Shown here: in pieces, positions 25,001-36,134 of the stretch
How positions within the stretch are numbered: position 1 is the first letter of the stretch
Layout: the number at the start of each line of letters is the position of its first letter
From: Glandiceps talaboti
Lineage: Eukaryota; Hemichordata; Enteropneusta; Spengelidae
NCBI RefSeq assembly: GCF_964340395.1
Contig: NC_135557.1
Coordinates: 6,037,716-6,101,715 of the forward strand
Direction: 5' to 3'
Length of the DNA: 64,000 nucleotides
Notes under the pieces: generated by a model
Databases searched by the model: none
What the model was told of the DNA's origin: nothing
The model's input: the letters and a program-made list of their open reading frames with translations, nothing else
Translations under genes and position numbers: made by a program

Positions 25001-26449
25001 TCTTCGTTATCAACACATGACTTATGCAAATCACAGTAGTATAAGAAACATAAATGTAGCTACAACAAAGAGAAATTGACACTATATATAAAAATATTCT
25101 CATGCCACTAACACATAATTATGACAAAGAAAAAAATTAATGTCTTTTTCATAAATTAAAATACACAAAAGTAATGCAACCTGTATCATGAAATATTAGC
25201 ATAACTGTAGTCTTGAAGGACTCGCACTGTATTACTCTATTCTAATTATCCTAATTATTGCTATTTTGATTTATATGTACTCTCTCCTTCGTAAGTCTGC
25301 AGCCAGTCTTTCGTATTTTCTAGTATTTTCTAGTCATCCCTACACAGTTCAAATACACTAATAAACATATTTGATTAAAATCGACATATTTAAGTCGCAA
25401 TCAGGTCATGTGATGAGAGTTGTCATCATGAGAGATGTTATGAGCAAAATGTTATATTATATCCTGTTTTAATTTTCACTGGTTATGTATGGCAGGGTGT
25501 GACTCTAATCCTACCAGACCTAAAGACTGCACTACCGGGGACGAACGGAAATTAAAAACAAAAACAGGACAGCTTAAATAGTGTAGTAGCATTAGTCTTT
25601 CAAGACTACTAGGCCAATGACACACAAAAGTAATCTAAAAGTTTTCTATGCGTAAAGACTAGAAAACGTTCTGTTGTATGTCAGCAATAGGTTTGTTAAA
25701 AGTTTATGTTCAGTTCCGATTCTTTAATTAAACATTTTCTATCTGTTTTTATTTCATCTGACGTAGCTCCGGAAGGGAAGTATCCCAATGGTATGCGTAG
25801 TGTATTCATGGATCTCGTTAGAAACGAAGGCATTCGAGCTATGTATAAGGGTATGACACCAGTCCTTCTCAGGGCATTCCCAGCTAATGCAGTAAGTATT
25901 ACTAAGTTATTAAAGCGGTCATTTACAGGGCATTGCCAGCTAACGAAGTAAGTAGTACTAAGTTATCAAACCAGTCATTTACAGGGCATTAGCAGCTAAT
26001 GTAGTAAGTAGTATTATGTTATCAAACCAGTCATTCACAAGGCATCGTTCTTATTGCCATTAACACGTAATTATGGGTTTTTGGTTGCATAATTGGTGTT
26101 GACTAATTGAGAAATTTACTTTTTGGATTGGCAGATTGTTATATATATTTACTAGTTCATTAATCAACCATCATTGCATGGCTCTTAAATAGTATCGATA
26201 CCTGTTTCAAAAAGTAAAATGTATTCAGAAAGTTCTAGGGATTTATCTTACATATCTGATTATCTTCTTGAATGATAAATAAATGTGTACTCATGACGAC
26301 CACGACTATTTACTCAGTTTAGACTAGTCAGAGCGTATTATAATTATATATTATATATATTTATTGTCTTTTCCCTTTCTTTGCAGGCATGTTTCTTGGG
26401 ATTTGAAGTAGCTATGAAATTTCTGAATTCTGTAACCCCAAATTTGTAA
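16016..26449 (+). CDS. SLC25A20: Mitochondrial carnitine/acylcarnitine carrier, nine exons
   Basis: Exchanges acylcarnitine for free carnitine across the inner mitochondrial membrane, feeding fatty-acid oxidation. Exons: 16016-16108, 18114-18206, 22697-22824, 23447-23537, 23731-23851, 24216-24288, 24864-24973, 25767-25891, 26387-26449. All junctions are GT-AG and all phases join without a break. The product is 298 residues (human about 301) with three mitochondrial-carrier repeats and signatures PLDTIK (26-31), PAERIK (126-131) and PPDTLK (226-231). The C-terminus ([20 protein letters not shown]) is almost identical to known orthologues, which separates it from the related ornithine carriers. 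The start follows CTGAC and begins MAEISPAKN. The exon 6 donor is the weaker GTTAGA. Intron 2 holds a 2.8-kb insertion, and the exon 8 donor is tandemly triplicated. No clear AATAAA is seen before LINE sequence begins near 26.6 kb. Confidence 0.95.
17755..17990 (-). mobile_element. Probable LINE 3' tail in intron 1
   Basis: On the minus strand the sequence runs into GGATAAATAAAGTAAATAAATAAAT, a tail typical of CR1/Daphne-like LINE 3' ends, preceded by GTACTGGCTACTTAAGGAGC. Only the noncoding end is present. Family placement is inference. Confidence 0.5.
18594..18635. repeat. Perfect 16-bp inverted repeat (hairpin)
   Basis: AACCACCCCCTGGGGA (18594-18609) is followed after a 10-nt loop by its exact reverse complement (18620-18635). 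The hairpin is GC-rich in otherwise AT-rich intronic DNA (carrier intron 2) and has no open frame. Confidence 0.9.
19000..21765. mobile_element. 2.77-kb inverted-repeat-bounded insertion in carrier intron 2
   Basis: The ends are perfect 23-bp inverted repeats: the left begins TAGCTGCAATAATTGTAGCG (19000-19022) and its mirror is at 21743-21765. The similarity continues inward more loosely, through GATGTGATTTTGA and a poly-G/poly-C tract followed by CAACTCC (19037-19065 against 21305-21330). The element begins and ends with TA, as Tc1/mariner-like insertions do. The interior has no recognisable transposase; short ORFs (19527-19751, 20961-21191, 22123) look random. Probably a non-autonomous or decayed DNA transposon. 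Confidence 0.65.
21331..21738. mobile_element. Foldback/MITE-like element, ~400 bp, nested near the right end of the intron-2 insertion
   Basis: Arms of about 80 bp (21331-21413 and 21650-21738) are inverted copies. Both contain GGCTTTTTC, TTCGTTCCGACGTTTAAC and GAATCAAACGCTACAATTCC. The spacer is about 240 bp without an ORF. The arm shares the word GTAGCGTTTGAT with the ends of the surrounding element. Confidence 0.75.
25871..26045. repeat. 56-bp tandem triplication across the exon 8 / intron 8 junction
   Basis: AGGGCATT.(C/G)CAGCTAA.G.AGTAAGTA starts at 25871, 25927 and 25983, giving three units of 56 bp (the third slightly short). Each unit contains the last bases of exon 8 plus a GTAAGT-type splice donor (25892, 25948, 26004). 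Only the first is frame-preserving with exon 9. Confidence 0.9.
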
Positions 26450-26599
26450 CACAGCGAAGTGATATAGCGAACGAATATAACGATTTTTTCACAATCATTA
26501 GTCTAAGCCTTGCATCAAATATTACATCAGTCACCAAAATCTCCACGGTAACTATCTCAACTCTTTCTTCTTCCACCATGTCTCTGAAGAAGATGTTTC

Positions 26600-29058
26600 A
26601 AATGAGAACTTACAGGTAAAGCTGTTGGATACGACAATATTCACCCGAGACTTGTCACACATGCTGCCCATATCATCGCTCGTCCTCTTGCACACATCAC
26701 AAATTGTTCACTGAGCCAAGGAATATTCCCAGATTCTTTTAACAATAGCCAAAATAATACCAATTTGTTTTTTTTAAATGGTGCAGCCGACGTCAGCAAC
26801 TATAGACCCATTTCAATTCTCCCTACATTTTTAGTAAAATTATAGTCACTTGTAAATAAACAGTTTATCAATTATCTTGAAACTAAACATATTCTTTTAG
26901 ATACACAATTTGGATTCCGCAAAAACATAACACAAAAGTGGCTATTACAGACCTTGTTTCTGATATTAGTGAACAAATAGACAATGGATTCGTCACTTTG
27001 ACCTTAAAAAAGCATTTGATACCATAAACCATGACATCTTAGTTCATAAATTAGAGCACAAACAGACAGCAATACGTTACTAAATTGACAATATATCACC
27101 CCCTTGTAAACACATCCATTGCGGCGTCCCACAAGGATCAATTCTTGGCCCCATTCTATTCTTAATATATATCAACGACATGACAAAGTCTACCAACTCC
27201 TTCCAGTTTCGGCTTTTCGCAGATGACATCAGCTCATTCAAATCTATCGAAGGAAACGAGATTAATCTTACCCCCATAAATGTAGATTTTCAGAAGTTTT
27301 GTGACTGGTGTCGAGCGAACAAACTAACAGTTACTGTTGAAAAAAATAATTATATGGTCATTAAAACACCCTGTTGTTACGTAGAGCTTGAGTATTAGCA
27401 CTAATGTATTTGAAGTAGTTTATTTTGTACTCTGAATTCATTAACATACAACTGTGTAGACGTCCACCTGGATGCGCTATTATTATAATGACTCGAGAGA
27501 TGTTAGATCATTTGATTGGTCGAGAGAGTATATTAATGTTGGGACAATGAGAAACTAATTCGAGAGAATAACTTCTTATGTTAGTGAAGAAGGGTAGAGT
27601 CAGACTTCGCCAGGACAACGGTGGTACAAGGTACATGTAGGATGCAGTGACGCTTGGTCGACGTGTAATGGTGCGTCGGAGTTCAGCTATCCACGTGTAT
27701 GCTCTTCGTTGGAACTCAATGTGCGTTGTTCATCATCTGTATAAAATGTCCACATCCACCTTTGAAGTAAGTGTGAGATAACTACTACCTACTGGCAACG
27801 AGAAGGTTTCATGTTGGGTGTATAGCCGTCAAAGGTAAAGGATTTTGTGTGTGAAAAACAGTGCAGTTTGAGAATAGCGAACTTTAACATTCGTAAAGAT
27901 GTATCGGATAATTTCTGTACACGTCATTTCGTCATAAACCACCTGTTCAGTCGCCGTTGAAGACCAGCGTAGTAGAGACCAAAGAACACTAGTGTAAGAT
28001 AGATTATGTTGAACTGTATTATTCATAACATTATTGCATTGTATGTGATAATTTGGTGCTGATAAATAATTCTGAAGCTCAAAAACAAAAATATCTCAGT
28101 GTTTTTAGTTGCTGCTGTCTGGGTGCTTATGTTGCATGAGATTCGATTCGTAACACCGTAAACCTGTGAACGTATAGGGCAGTTGGGGAATCGATGGAAG
28201 TGAATTGAACAACGTCTCCTCGACAATGTATCTTGGAGTTTCTCTTGACATCAATTTTTACTGGAGGTTGTCAAATCTATTGGCCCTAAGGTAGGACTTA
28301 TCTCACTACTCTATTCCAAAATCTATTCATTTGTTATTATACAACTCGCTAATTTTTCCACACATAAGCTACTGTGTCGAAATATGGGGCAATACTTACA
28401 CTTCTTTCTTTGAACCAGTATATTTTCTACTACACGTCTTATCACTTTCTCTGACTTTCGTGCCAACACTGACCGTTTATTTAAGCAGCTACATATTTCG
28501 CCAACTCATAAACTTTGTGTATTTCACACCTGCCTCTTTACTTTTGATTTTTTACACCATTATTTTGCAAACCGCTCTTTGGATACAATTAACCTAACGC
28601 AAAGTAAGCACATTGTAAGATATGCAGCCACTCATCACTGGAATTTATTGCCAAGTCACATTAAAGACATCACTGACAGGAACAGATTCAAATCAACTTT
28701 AAAGGCTCACCGGAGTAATTCATAGACAACATATGACAGGTATTTTTTCTCTTATTAGTCTACATTTTATTTGAATTATTTATGAGACATGGAAATATTC
28801 TGTACAATCATTATATCATATTTGCAGATATCACCCCTTTTCTTTCTTTTTGTTGCCCAGTTACACACTTATATCCCACCTTGTATATTTATTTGTCAGG
28901 GTCGCACAATAGACTAGTTCAGATCGAACTATGTCTGTGGCCCTCACCAGATATATTATCCCGCCAACCTTCTTTTCGAAATGTACATGAAGTATTTTCT
29001 TCTGTTTTTTATCTTATGAATAAACAAAATCATTCAATTCAATTTTATTCAATTCAAT
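26600..29058 (+). mobile_element. Non-LTR retrotransposon (jockey/CR1-like LINE), decayed and interrupted
   Basis: RT motifs are spread over several frames: GKAVGYDNIHPRLV (about 26615), DVSNYRPISILPT (about 26795), TQFGFRKN (about 26905), CGVPQGSILGPILFLIYIND (about 27120) and the catalytic-box LFADDI (about 27215). After an insertion the protein resumes with TMYLGVSLD (about 28225), then a C-terminal HHWNLLPSHIKDITDRNRFK segment (about 28635). The tail GAATAAACAAAATCATTCAA plus ATTCAATTCAA repeats (about 29015-29058) is a LINE 3' end. Multiple stops and frame changes show that it is inactive. The endonuclease portion is absent, so it is also 5'-truncated. Confidence 0.88.
27375..28155. mobile_element. 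Probable solo LTR inserted in the LINE
   Basis: A 781-bp segment that begins TGTTACG and ends CGTAACA, i.e. TG...CA termini with perfect 7-bp inverted ends. It interrupts the LINE coding region between its FADD box and its YLGVSLD segment. A TATAAAA box lies at 27740-27746, as expected of an LTR promoter. Flanking 4-mers CTGT (left) and CCGT (right) differ by one base, compatible with an aged target-site duplication. No internal retroelement genes are present, so a recombined solo LTR is the simplest reading. Confidence 0.6.
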
Positions 29059-29059
29059 G

Positions 29060-30990
29060 TTAAACTAAACGGTTCTGCGCATGCGCCACTAGTATAAATC
29101 TCATGGGTTACGGAACCACTATTCATCTGGAATAATCATCTAGCCAGACGAACCATAAAAAAAAACTGGAAATGCCTGTAAACAAATGTAAAGGGGTAAA
29201 ATAATATCGAAAGAAGAATCGTGAGAAAGATCGGTAGAATCCATGCTGGCCAAGCTGACTGAAGATCTGATGGTCAGCCCTCCATAATTCAAAACTGTCT
29301 ATCGTGATGGTTCCACAAATATTGTGGTAATTACAGGTGACTGAAACACCCGTCTGCATAATAAATGTTTATATGCCTTCTAGGAACGAATAATCTCATC
29401 AACAAATTCTCTCCACAGCACAACATAATTAGTGTTGGTGGCATCAATGTTTCTTTCTACCTAAAACCCAATGACTCTTCTTGATAACAAATCTCTAAAC
29501 GTCTGCAATGCAACTACCCGGAATAGACCACATTCAGAGTGAACGAATGTGATAAATCCCAAATAGACGACATAATTGAACAATAGCCTAACATCTACTC
29601 CTATCACCACAATATTGCAACTCGTGATGGAACATGTGACAATTTATCTGTCCATATAAGAACTTAAAGGTGATTCAAAATGTTCCATACCACAACCTTG
29701 AAAAATGTTCTTTATACATCTCATAACCAGTAAATGCAAAGCTGACTATTCAATATTGCATGGCAAGTGAGATAAAAGTGTTACAATTGGCGATCAGCAG
29801 TGACCCGAGCAGCCATGAACTTGCAGTTACATAGCCTATTGTTCTCCCTTTTTTTTGGGGGGGGGGGGGGTTGGGATTATGACGTCACAGAGAACCGTTT
29901 CGTCATCAGTTACTGTAGTAAGCAATGGCCGACAATAGTAATTCTGACTTTGATACTTGTCAGAATTAATCTCAGTGATGAATCTTCTTTCAATGACGAC
30001 TTTACAATGTTCGACAGATAGATTTAACTTTTTATTTAGATGTCATATCCTACAGTATTAGCAAAAATAGTGCAAATGCTAGTGATGTTGGAGAGTATAC
30101 TGGGTTCAAGTTGATTGCCTATTCAGCCCGCGATAAACTAGGAGCTCAAGTACTGTTACAGGTTGATATCAAGATGCCTCTAATGATATAAACTAGAATG
30201 TACTGACTAGTAATAATTCGAATCAACTATAATGTTTCGCCGATTGTTGATACTTTCCAGTCACAGAAGTTGATTGCTACTAAAGTTCAGTGGTATTGTA
30301 GTTGAGGCCTTTGACTTCCTTGGAGAAACAAAAAATGAGGCCGACCTAATTGTGTTGTCCATATGTAAAATGAGAGTGACCTGTAAATGTTTCACAGTCT
30401 TCGTTGTGGTCTTGTATTGTCACATGTTTGGCTTGTGAATGCAAAATTACAACTATTATGTTCGGCCAGGGCTGTCTGTGGCGCGATACTCTAGTCTGAG
30501 TCTGAGACCCATGTAAAACCTCAGAAACTCGCATTCGGACTGAACAGAAGTAGGTCTCATCGACTTGTTGGGGACTCGAATTATTGCAGTTTTAAAACTT
30601 TAAAAAAGCGTCTGCAAACACCTTAAAATGACCTTTTTTTCAGTCAGTTCCCTTCGAATTTTTCCGGTCCCACCTAGCCTACGCGATTTTGTGACGTCAT
30701 AGGGGAAGTCGATAGCACTCGGGCTATGACGAGTGTAGTCAATAGGTGAATAAAACTCAACAGCATTGTGAAAAAATACATTGCTGGTGGTTATAATAGA
30801 CATCAGTAAACAAAAACTACAGTCTACATGTCTTATTAACCAACATTTACCGATATTTACTCACATTTCCTGACTAATTGTCAGTGTCTGTGGGTATAAA
30901 TGCTAAAATATTATGTCCCCATATTATGGCAAAATAAATCAAAACAGCTAGACTAGATATATACATAAACACTTGTAATGTCGGGTGTAT
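29060..30990. other. Intergenic DNA, no recognised feature
   Basis: About 1.9 kb without a gene or repeat I can identify. A poly-G run lies near 29859. Short ORFs (29123-29359 -, 29800-30021 +, 30600-30803 -) have no family resemblance. Confidence 0.4.
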
Positions 30991-30995
30991 CACAT

Positions 30996-31465
30996 TCAAT
31001 TTTTTTTATTTATCTGATTTTTTATTATGTGCCGACAAGAATCATTACAATACCGTCGTAACCCCCACAGCTTAGCTATTCTTTCCAAGTGTCTTGAACG
31101 AGTTGGTTTAGCATTATTGATGTACCCTTTCCAACACTCTTTGCATACCAATGGTCTTTCACTTGTGTGTGTCAACATGTGTTTCTTAAGACATGCTTCA
31201 TACTTAAATTCGGAACATGGAAATTGTCTTTCATTTGAGTGCATCTTCATACGTCTTTTCTGAGAACCACCGTGATTAATTCCTTTCCCACACTCTTTGC
31301 ATACCAATGGTCTTTCACTTGTGTGTATCCTAATGTGTTCCTTTTGATAGCTATTGCGAGATAACCTTTCATTACATGTTTCACATAGAAATGGTCTTTA
31401 ACATGAAACCGTTTTCTGTGTACTTTCTGTGTTTTCATGGTTGTCTTTCTGTGCATCCACAGCAC
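30996..31465 (-). pseudogene. C2H2 zinc-finger array fragment, decayed
   Basis: Reading leftward from 31397, one intact C2H2 finger is visible (CETC, 12 residues, HIRIH), with HTSERP linkers between fingers. The second finger (CKECGKG...) has Arg in place of its first zinc-binding His. The third has lost the second Cys and several residues (CSEFKYEACLKKH). The fourth (CKECWKGYINNA) has no usable His pair. Upstream (31398-31465) the sequence is in another frame (HRKRFHVK), showing a frameshift. It is a broken multi-finger gene or its retained relic. No other exon is visible. Confidence 0.8.
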
Positions 31466-31634
31466 AAAAAGTGTGATTCACCACGTGGGTGAATGAGGTG
31501 ATAATGTGGGTGAAGGTACTATCTTCTTCCTGCTTGTCCCTACTTTGTCATTTGGCCAATACTTCATTCATCTTATTTCCACGTGTGGTAATATTTTAAT
31601 TTTGTCCACAACTTATCTTTTATTATCCCATCTG

Positions 31635-33275
31635 TTGAATAAGGTTATTATTGTAGGATAATATCTATTTCACCCAAGCTTACTTTTGGGTATTTATTAC
31701 TGGATAATACCATATTCACCCAAGCATACTATAGGGTTATTATTACTGGATAATACCATATTCACCCAAGCATACTATGGGGTTATTATTACTGGATAAT
31801 ACCATATTCACCCAAACATACTATAGGGTTATGATCACTGGATAATACCATATTCACCCAAGCCTACTATAGGGTTATTATTACTGGAACCATATTCACC
31901 CAAGCATACTATAGGGTTATTATTACTGGATAATACCATATTCACCCAAACATACTATAGGGTTATGATCACTGGATAATACCATATTCACCCAAGCCTA
32001 CTATAGGGTTATTATTACTGGAACCATATTCACCCAAGCATACTATAGGGTTATTATTACTGGATAATACCATATTCACCCAAGACTACAATAGGGTTAT
32101 TATTACTGGATAATACCATATTCACCCAAGACTACAATAGGGTTATTATTACTGGATAATACCATATTCACCCAAGCATACTATAGGGTTATTAATACGT
32201 GATAATACCATATTCACCCAAGCATACTATAGGGTTATTATTACTGGATAATACCATATTCACCCAAGCATACTATAGGGTTATTATTACTGGATAATAC
32301 CATATTCACCCAAGCATACTATAGGGTTATTATTACTGGATAATACCATATTCACCCAAGCATACTATGGGGTTATTATTACTGGATAATACCATATTCA
32401 CCCAAGCCTACTATTGGGTTATGATCACTGGATAATACCATATTCACCCAAGCCTACTATAGGGTTATTATTACTGGATAATACCATATTCACCAAAGCA
32501 TACTATAGGTTTATTATTACTGGATAATACCATATTCACCCAAGCATAGTATAGGGTTACTATTACTGGATAATACCATATTCACCCAAGCATACTATGG
32601 GGTTATTATTACTGGATAATACCATATTCACCCAAGCATACTATGGGGTTATTATTACTGGATAATGCCATATTCACCCAAGCATACTATGGGGTTATTA
32701 TTACTGGATAATGCCATATTCACCCAAGCATACTATGGGGTTATTATTACTGGATAATACCATATTCACCCAAGCATAGTAAAGGGTTATCATTACTGGA
32801 TAATACCATATTCACCCAAGCATACTATGGGGTTATTATTACTAGATAATACCATATTCACCCAAGCATACTATGGGGTTATGATCACTGGATAATACCA
32901 TATTCACCCAAGCATAGTATGGGGTTATTATTACTGGATAATACCATATTCACCCAAGCATACTATAGGGTTATTATTACTGGATAATACTATATTCACC
33001 CAAGCATACTATGGGGTTATTATTACTGGATAATACCATATTCACCCAAGCCTACTATAGGGTTATTATTACTGGATAATACTATATTCATCCAAGCATA
33101 CTATGGGGTTATTATTACTGGATAATACCATGTTCACCCAAGAGTACTATAGTTTTTTTTTTACTTGATAATACCATATTCACCCAAGAATACTATACGG
33201 TTATAATAACTGGATGATACAATGTTCAGCCAAGCCCATTTGTGGTTATTATCATTACCAGATAATGCCATATTC
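31635..33275. repeat. 46-bp minisatellite array, ~1.6 kb
   Basis: About 35 copies of a 46-bp unit containing GGTTATTATTACTGGATAAT followed by ACCATATTCACCCAAGCATACTATAG. Units lacking GATAATA (about 31880, 32020) occur in repeated blocks, indicating block duplication. Each unit contains a near-palindrome GGTTATTAT...ATAATACC. The array begins about 170 bp beyond the zinc-finger relic and decays after 33200. Confidence 0.95.
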
Positions 33276-33289
33276 ACGCACACATATAC

Positions 33290-34000
33290 ATACTGTAAAA
33301 GCATTAATTTTCACTGGCATTTAATTGAAGTATTTGATGTTTTGAGCATAATAAATACATATTTATACATGATTTAACAGATTTTCACATGTGAACAAAA
33401 ATACAACAATTTAAATCCAGTGAATAATTAATGCATGTACAGTGTTTCACATTTTGACCATGATGCAGTAATGATTGGGGCTTCTGTCAAAAAGGAAGAT
33501 TGCTACAAAGGCATATTCAGAGTCATACATTCCACATATACCTTTCCAAAGTCATGATAAATACTAGTACTTACATTATGTAAACATACAGTTCATTAAG
33601 GAAAGACAAAATATGTAAAATACAAAAAAAAGTTAAAATGTTTACTTAAAATATACAAAATATTTAAATTGAAATAAAAAATCTTAATAAAAAAGCCATC
33701 GTTGTTAATAAAAAAAAGAAGTAAAATCTCCCCATAACATATAAAAACCTTCTTACTGTGAAGAATAAAAAAAAAACACTTCTATTCCAATCATTTTCAT
33801 TTGAAAAATTTCCCAACTAGACAACATGAGTGATGTCTCCACCAAATATCAAAGCAAGTACTACAGCATTTTTTACTCGAAATTATGTACATACACAGAT
33901 ATTTAGTCATTTTATAAACACTATACTCGTTCAGTTGTGCTAACAAAATGGCGTCAAATTGCAAATTTATATTTCTGGGGCTTATCTGATACTTCTCCTG
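33290..34000. other. AT-rich DNA, no recognised feature
   Basis: Very A-rich sequence between the 46-bp array and the first exon-like ORF on the minus strand. Nothing identifiable. Confidence 0.4.
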
Positions 34001-34003
34001 AAC

Positions 34004-34345
34004 TCACAAACTCTGTGAGTGCAACTCGGGTATGTCACGGGGATAGTCCCTCACAGAGTTTGCTCCTTTTTTCTCTGATACCGTTCGATTATTCCCTTTT
34101 TTTATCGCTGATGCATGTCTGGCATCCAATTTCTGAAACAGTTTAATTACTTCTTTCGATCTCCATGACAAAGCCGTGACGAGCAGACATTTTCTCAGGT
34201 CTTCCAACTCTCCCTCCTCCTCCTCCTCAGAACAAGATATCTCGCTTGACATATAGTTCACCGACATAACCTTGCTATACATTGCCTTCTTGTCATCTGG
34301 AATAGACCGACTCTGATTCAACTCTGTCTTTCTTCTGTTTAGTTT
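34004..34345 (-). CDS. Acidic C-terminal exon of an unrecognised protein (partial gene)
   Basis: The open frame ends at a stop at 34004. It has two possible acceptors, TTTTACAG before 34345 or AAACAG before 34334. It encodes KTELNQSRSIPDDKKAMYSK, then VMSVNYMSSEISCSEEEEEG, LRKCLLVTALSWRSKEVIKL and FQKLDARHASAIKKG. A YMSSE motif, an acidic stretch, then xxWRSxxVxxxFxKLD is a pattern I associate with the C-termini of multicopy uncharacterised invertebrate proteins. It could be the last exon of the minus-strand exon chain at 38329-40605, but its entry phase (0 or 2) does not match that chain's exit phase (1), so at least one exon is unplaced. Function unknown. Confidence 0.5.
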   Translation of the reverse strand, partial: KLNRRKTELNQSRSIPDDKKAMYSKVMSVNYMSSEISCSEEEEEGELEDLRKCLLVTALSWRSKEVIKLFQKLDARHASAIKKGNNRTVSEKKGANSVRDYPRDIPELHSQSL

Positions 34346-34787
34346 CTGTAAAATTAAATGTAAAATTATTACTCAACATGCATTTTTACATCCAACAAGT
34401 ACAATATTTATTCATAAAATGGGTAGACTTACACATGTAGTGGATATTTACATATATCTCAAACGTCTCACCTGTCAAACATCTCTAGCATGTCTGACAG
34501 TTAGACAGGTTAGGCAACTATTATAGACATGCAGTGTTCTCCCCAGAGATTAATTCAAATATTATATTGTTAAAACATAGTGCATAATACCAAGAGTGTG
34601 TTCAAAACGTTGATTTCTCTCCAAAGGGGATAAATACATTATTGTTCGTTAGTTTGATGACATATTACAACAAGTCCAGCTTTCGGAACTTCGGGGTGGT
34701 AAAAGTATGCGACTTATATATGTTGCGTCGTAAATTTTACATGACAAGATCAACATCTTCAGTGACAAATAGAAAACAAATGATTAC

Positions 34788-35317
34788 CTGTAATTCACCA
34801 AGAATCTTCCGTTTGGTAGATACGGGGAAGAGTTCCAGTTGAAGGCATGGCCCTCAGAACACTTCACGTGAACTCTGCCTGCATGGCCCATCATCGATGT
34901 TCTGGCCGATGTCTCCAAATCACCCGCGCATGACCGGGTATGGTTTTCCACGGACGTGATCAGATTCTTTACAGAGAGAGTAGTAGTGAGATACATGAGG
35001 TCTTCTGCATTTTCTTCGGGGCAATTTTGGTACAGTGGCCCATCAAAATGTGATGCACAATTTCTAGAACAATCATTGGTATCTGTGTCATGTTTGGATA
35101 TGTAGAAATGGACGACTTCTGTCAAAATATCATAGTTTGAAGCTTTTCCTTCATTTAGAAGGGACCTCAACGTGACCAATTTCTTCTGGAGGGCTTACTT
35201 CTCTTCGACGGACGGGGCCATAAAATCTATGTGCCCACGAAACTCATTTTTTCTATTTCGGCGCACGTTCCGTTCTCTAATCGCCTCCCGGGTCATAGAC
35301 GGACATATCGAACTCAT
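34788..35317 (-). pseudogene. Transposase-like Cys/His protein, first exon, with an in-frame stop
   Basis: From an ATG at 35317 the frame reads MSSICPSMTREAIRERNVRR, is interrupted by TAA at 35195-35197 (after SVEEK), then continues open to a donor CAG|GTAATC at 34788. After the stop it includes coiled-coil-like LVTLRSLLNEGKAS, a middle region, and the conserved-looking block HVKCSEGHAFNWNSSPYLPN followed by GRFLVNYR. The CxxGHxFxWxSxPYLPNGxxLVNxR pattern recurs in multicopy transposase-like proteins of invertebrates, by my recollection of the pattern. The downstream catalytic exons are not found before 34532. Alternatively GTAAGC overlapping the stop (35198) is a real donor. Confidence 0.5.
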
Positions 35318-36134
35318 TTTGCCTAATTCTCGAAAATTTATATTAAAAAACTCGAGAAAGCGTATTCACTGTGGAAATTTTAGGATGGTAATATACTAGT
35401 ACACGGGATATCAATGTCGAAGCTATTGAGCTTGGAACGAGAATGGCAAGTTTGAGATCAAGTGCTATCTATATACAGGTGGTCCTCAATGGTTTTCATT
35501 GTAAATTTGTGAACACATTTGTCGAATTTCCTGTCAGACTGTCACAATGCCAGGGGGTTTTATTCAAAGAAAAAGTGTTCTGTGGTTAGAAAATCTATGA
35601 AAAGAGATGTAATAACAAATAAGCGCTGGCAACACCTTGATCACTGTACGTAATTGTTCACGGCAAGACGTGTCAACGACTACCGTCGCCCGAGTACAAG
35701 TACTTCCCAACAGCACACATTCGAACTTGGAACCAGAATGTAAGCAGTTTGTTCATTTGAAATTTATAATATTTATACGATCAGGCGTGGAGTATCGTCA
35801 AGTTACGGCATATTTTTTTGTTTTATTGTTATTGTCTTTTTTTTCTATTTATTTCCTTTGATGGAGTTCGCAACGGAAGACTCCATTTTATGACGCCAGA
35901 TATTGGCGTCCCTTTTTTCTTTTTAGGGAGAAAGTACACTTTCTTATTCAAGCTATTCGACTGCTTTGACACATGTGCTCAACTTCCTGTTTATGAATAA
36001 TAGGTGTAAATGTTCCTAGACACACCGATATTCAAGCGCTTTCCATTTCAAATTTGCAATTCAAAACCGATTGCCACTTTTTTGGAAACTGTCGTTTTAC
36101 TCAGTTGCAACGTCAGTTCCAGTTTGTCATCAAG

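Noticed and set aside
27829-28226. Minus-strand ORFs within the interrupted LINE
   Set aside because: They fall inside the probable solo LTR and show no family pattern.
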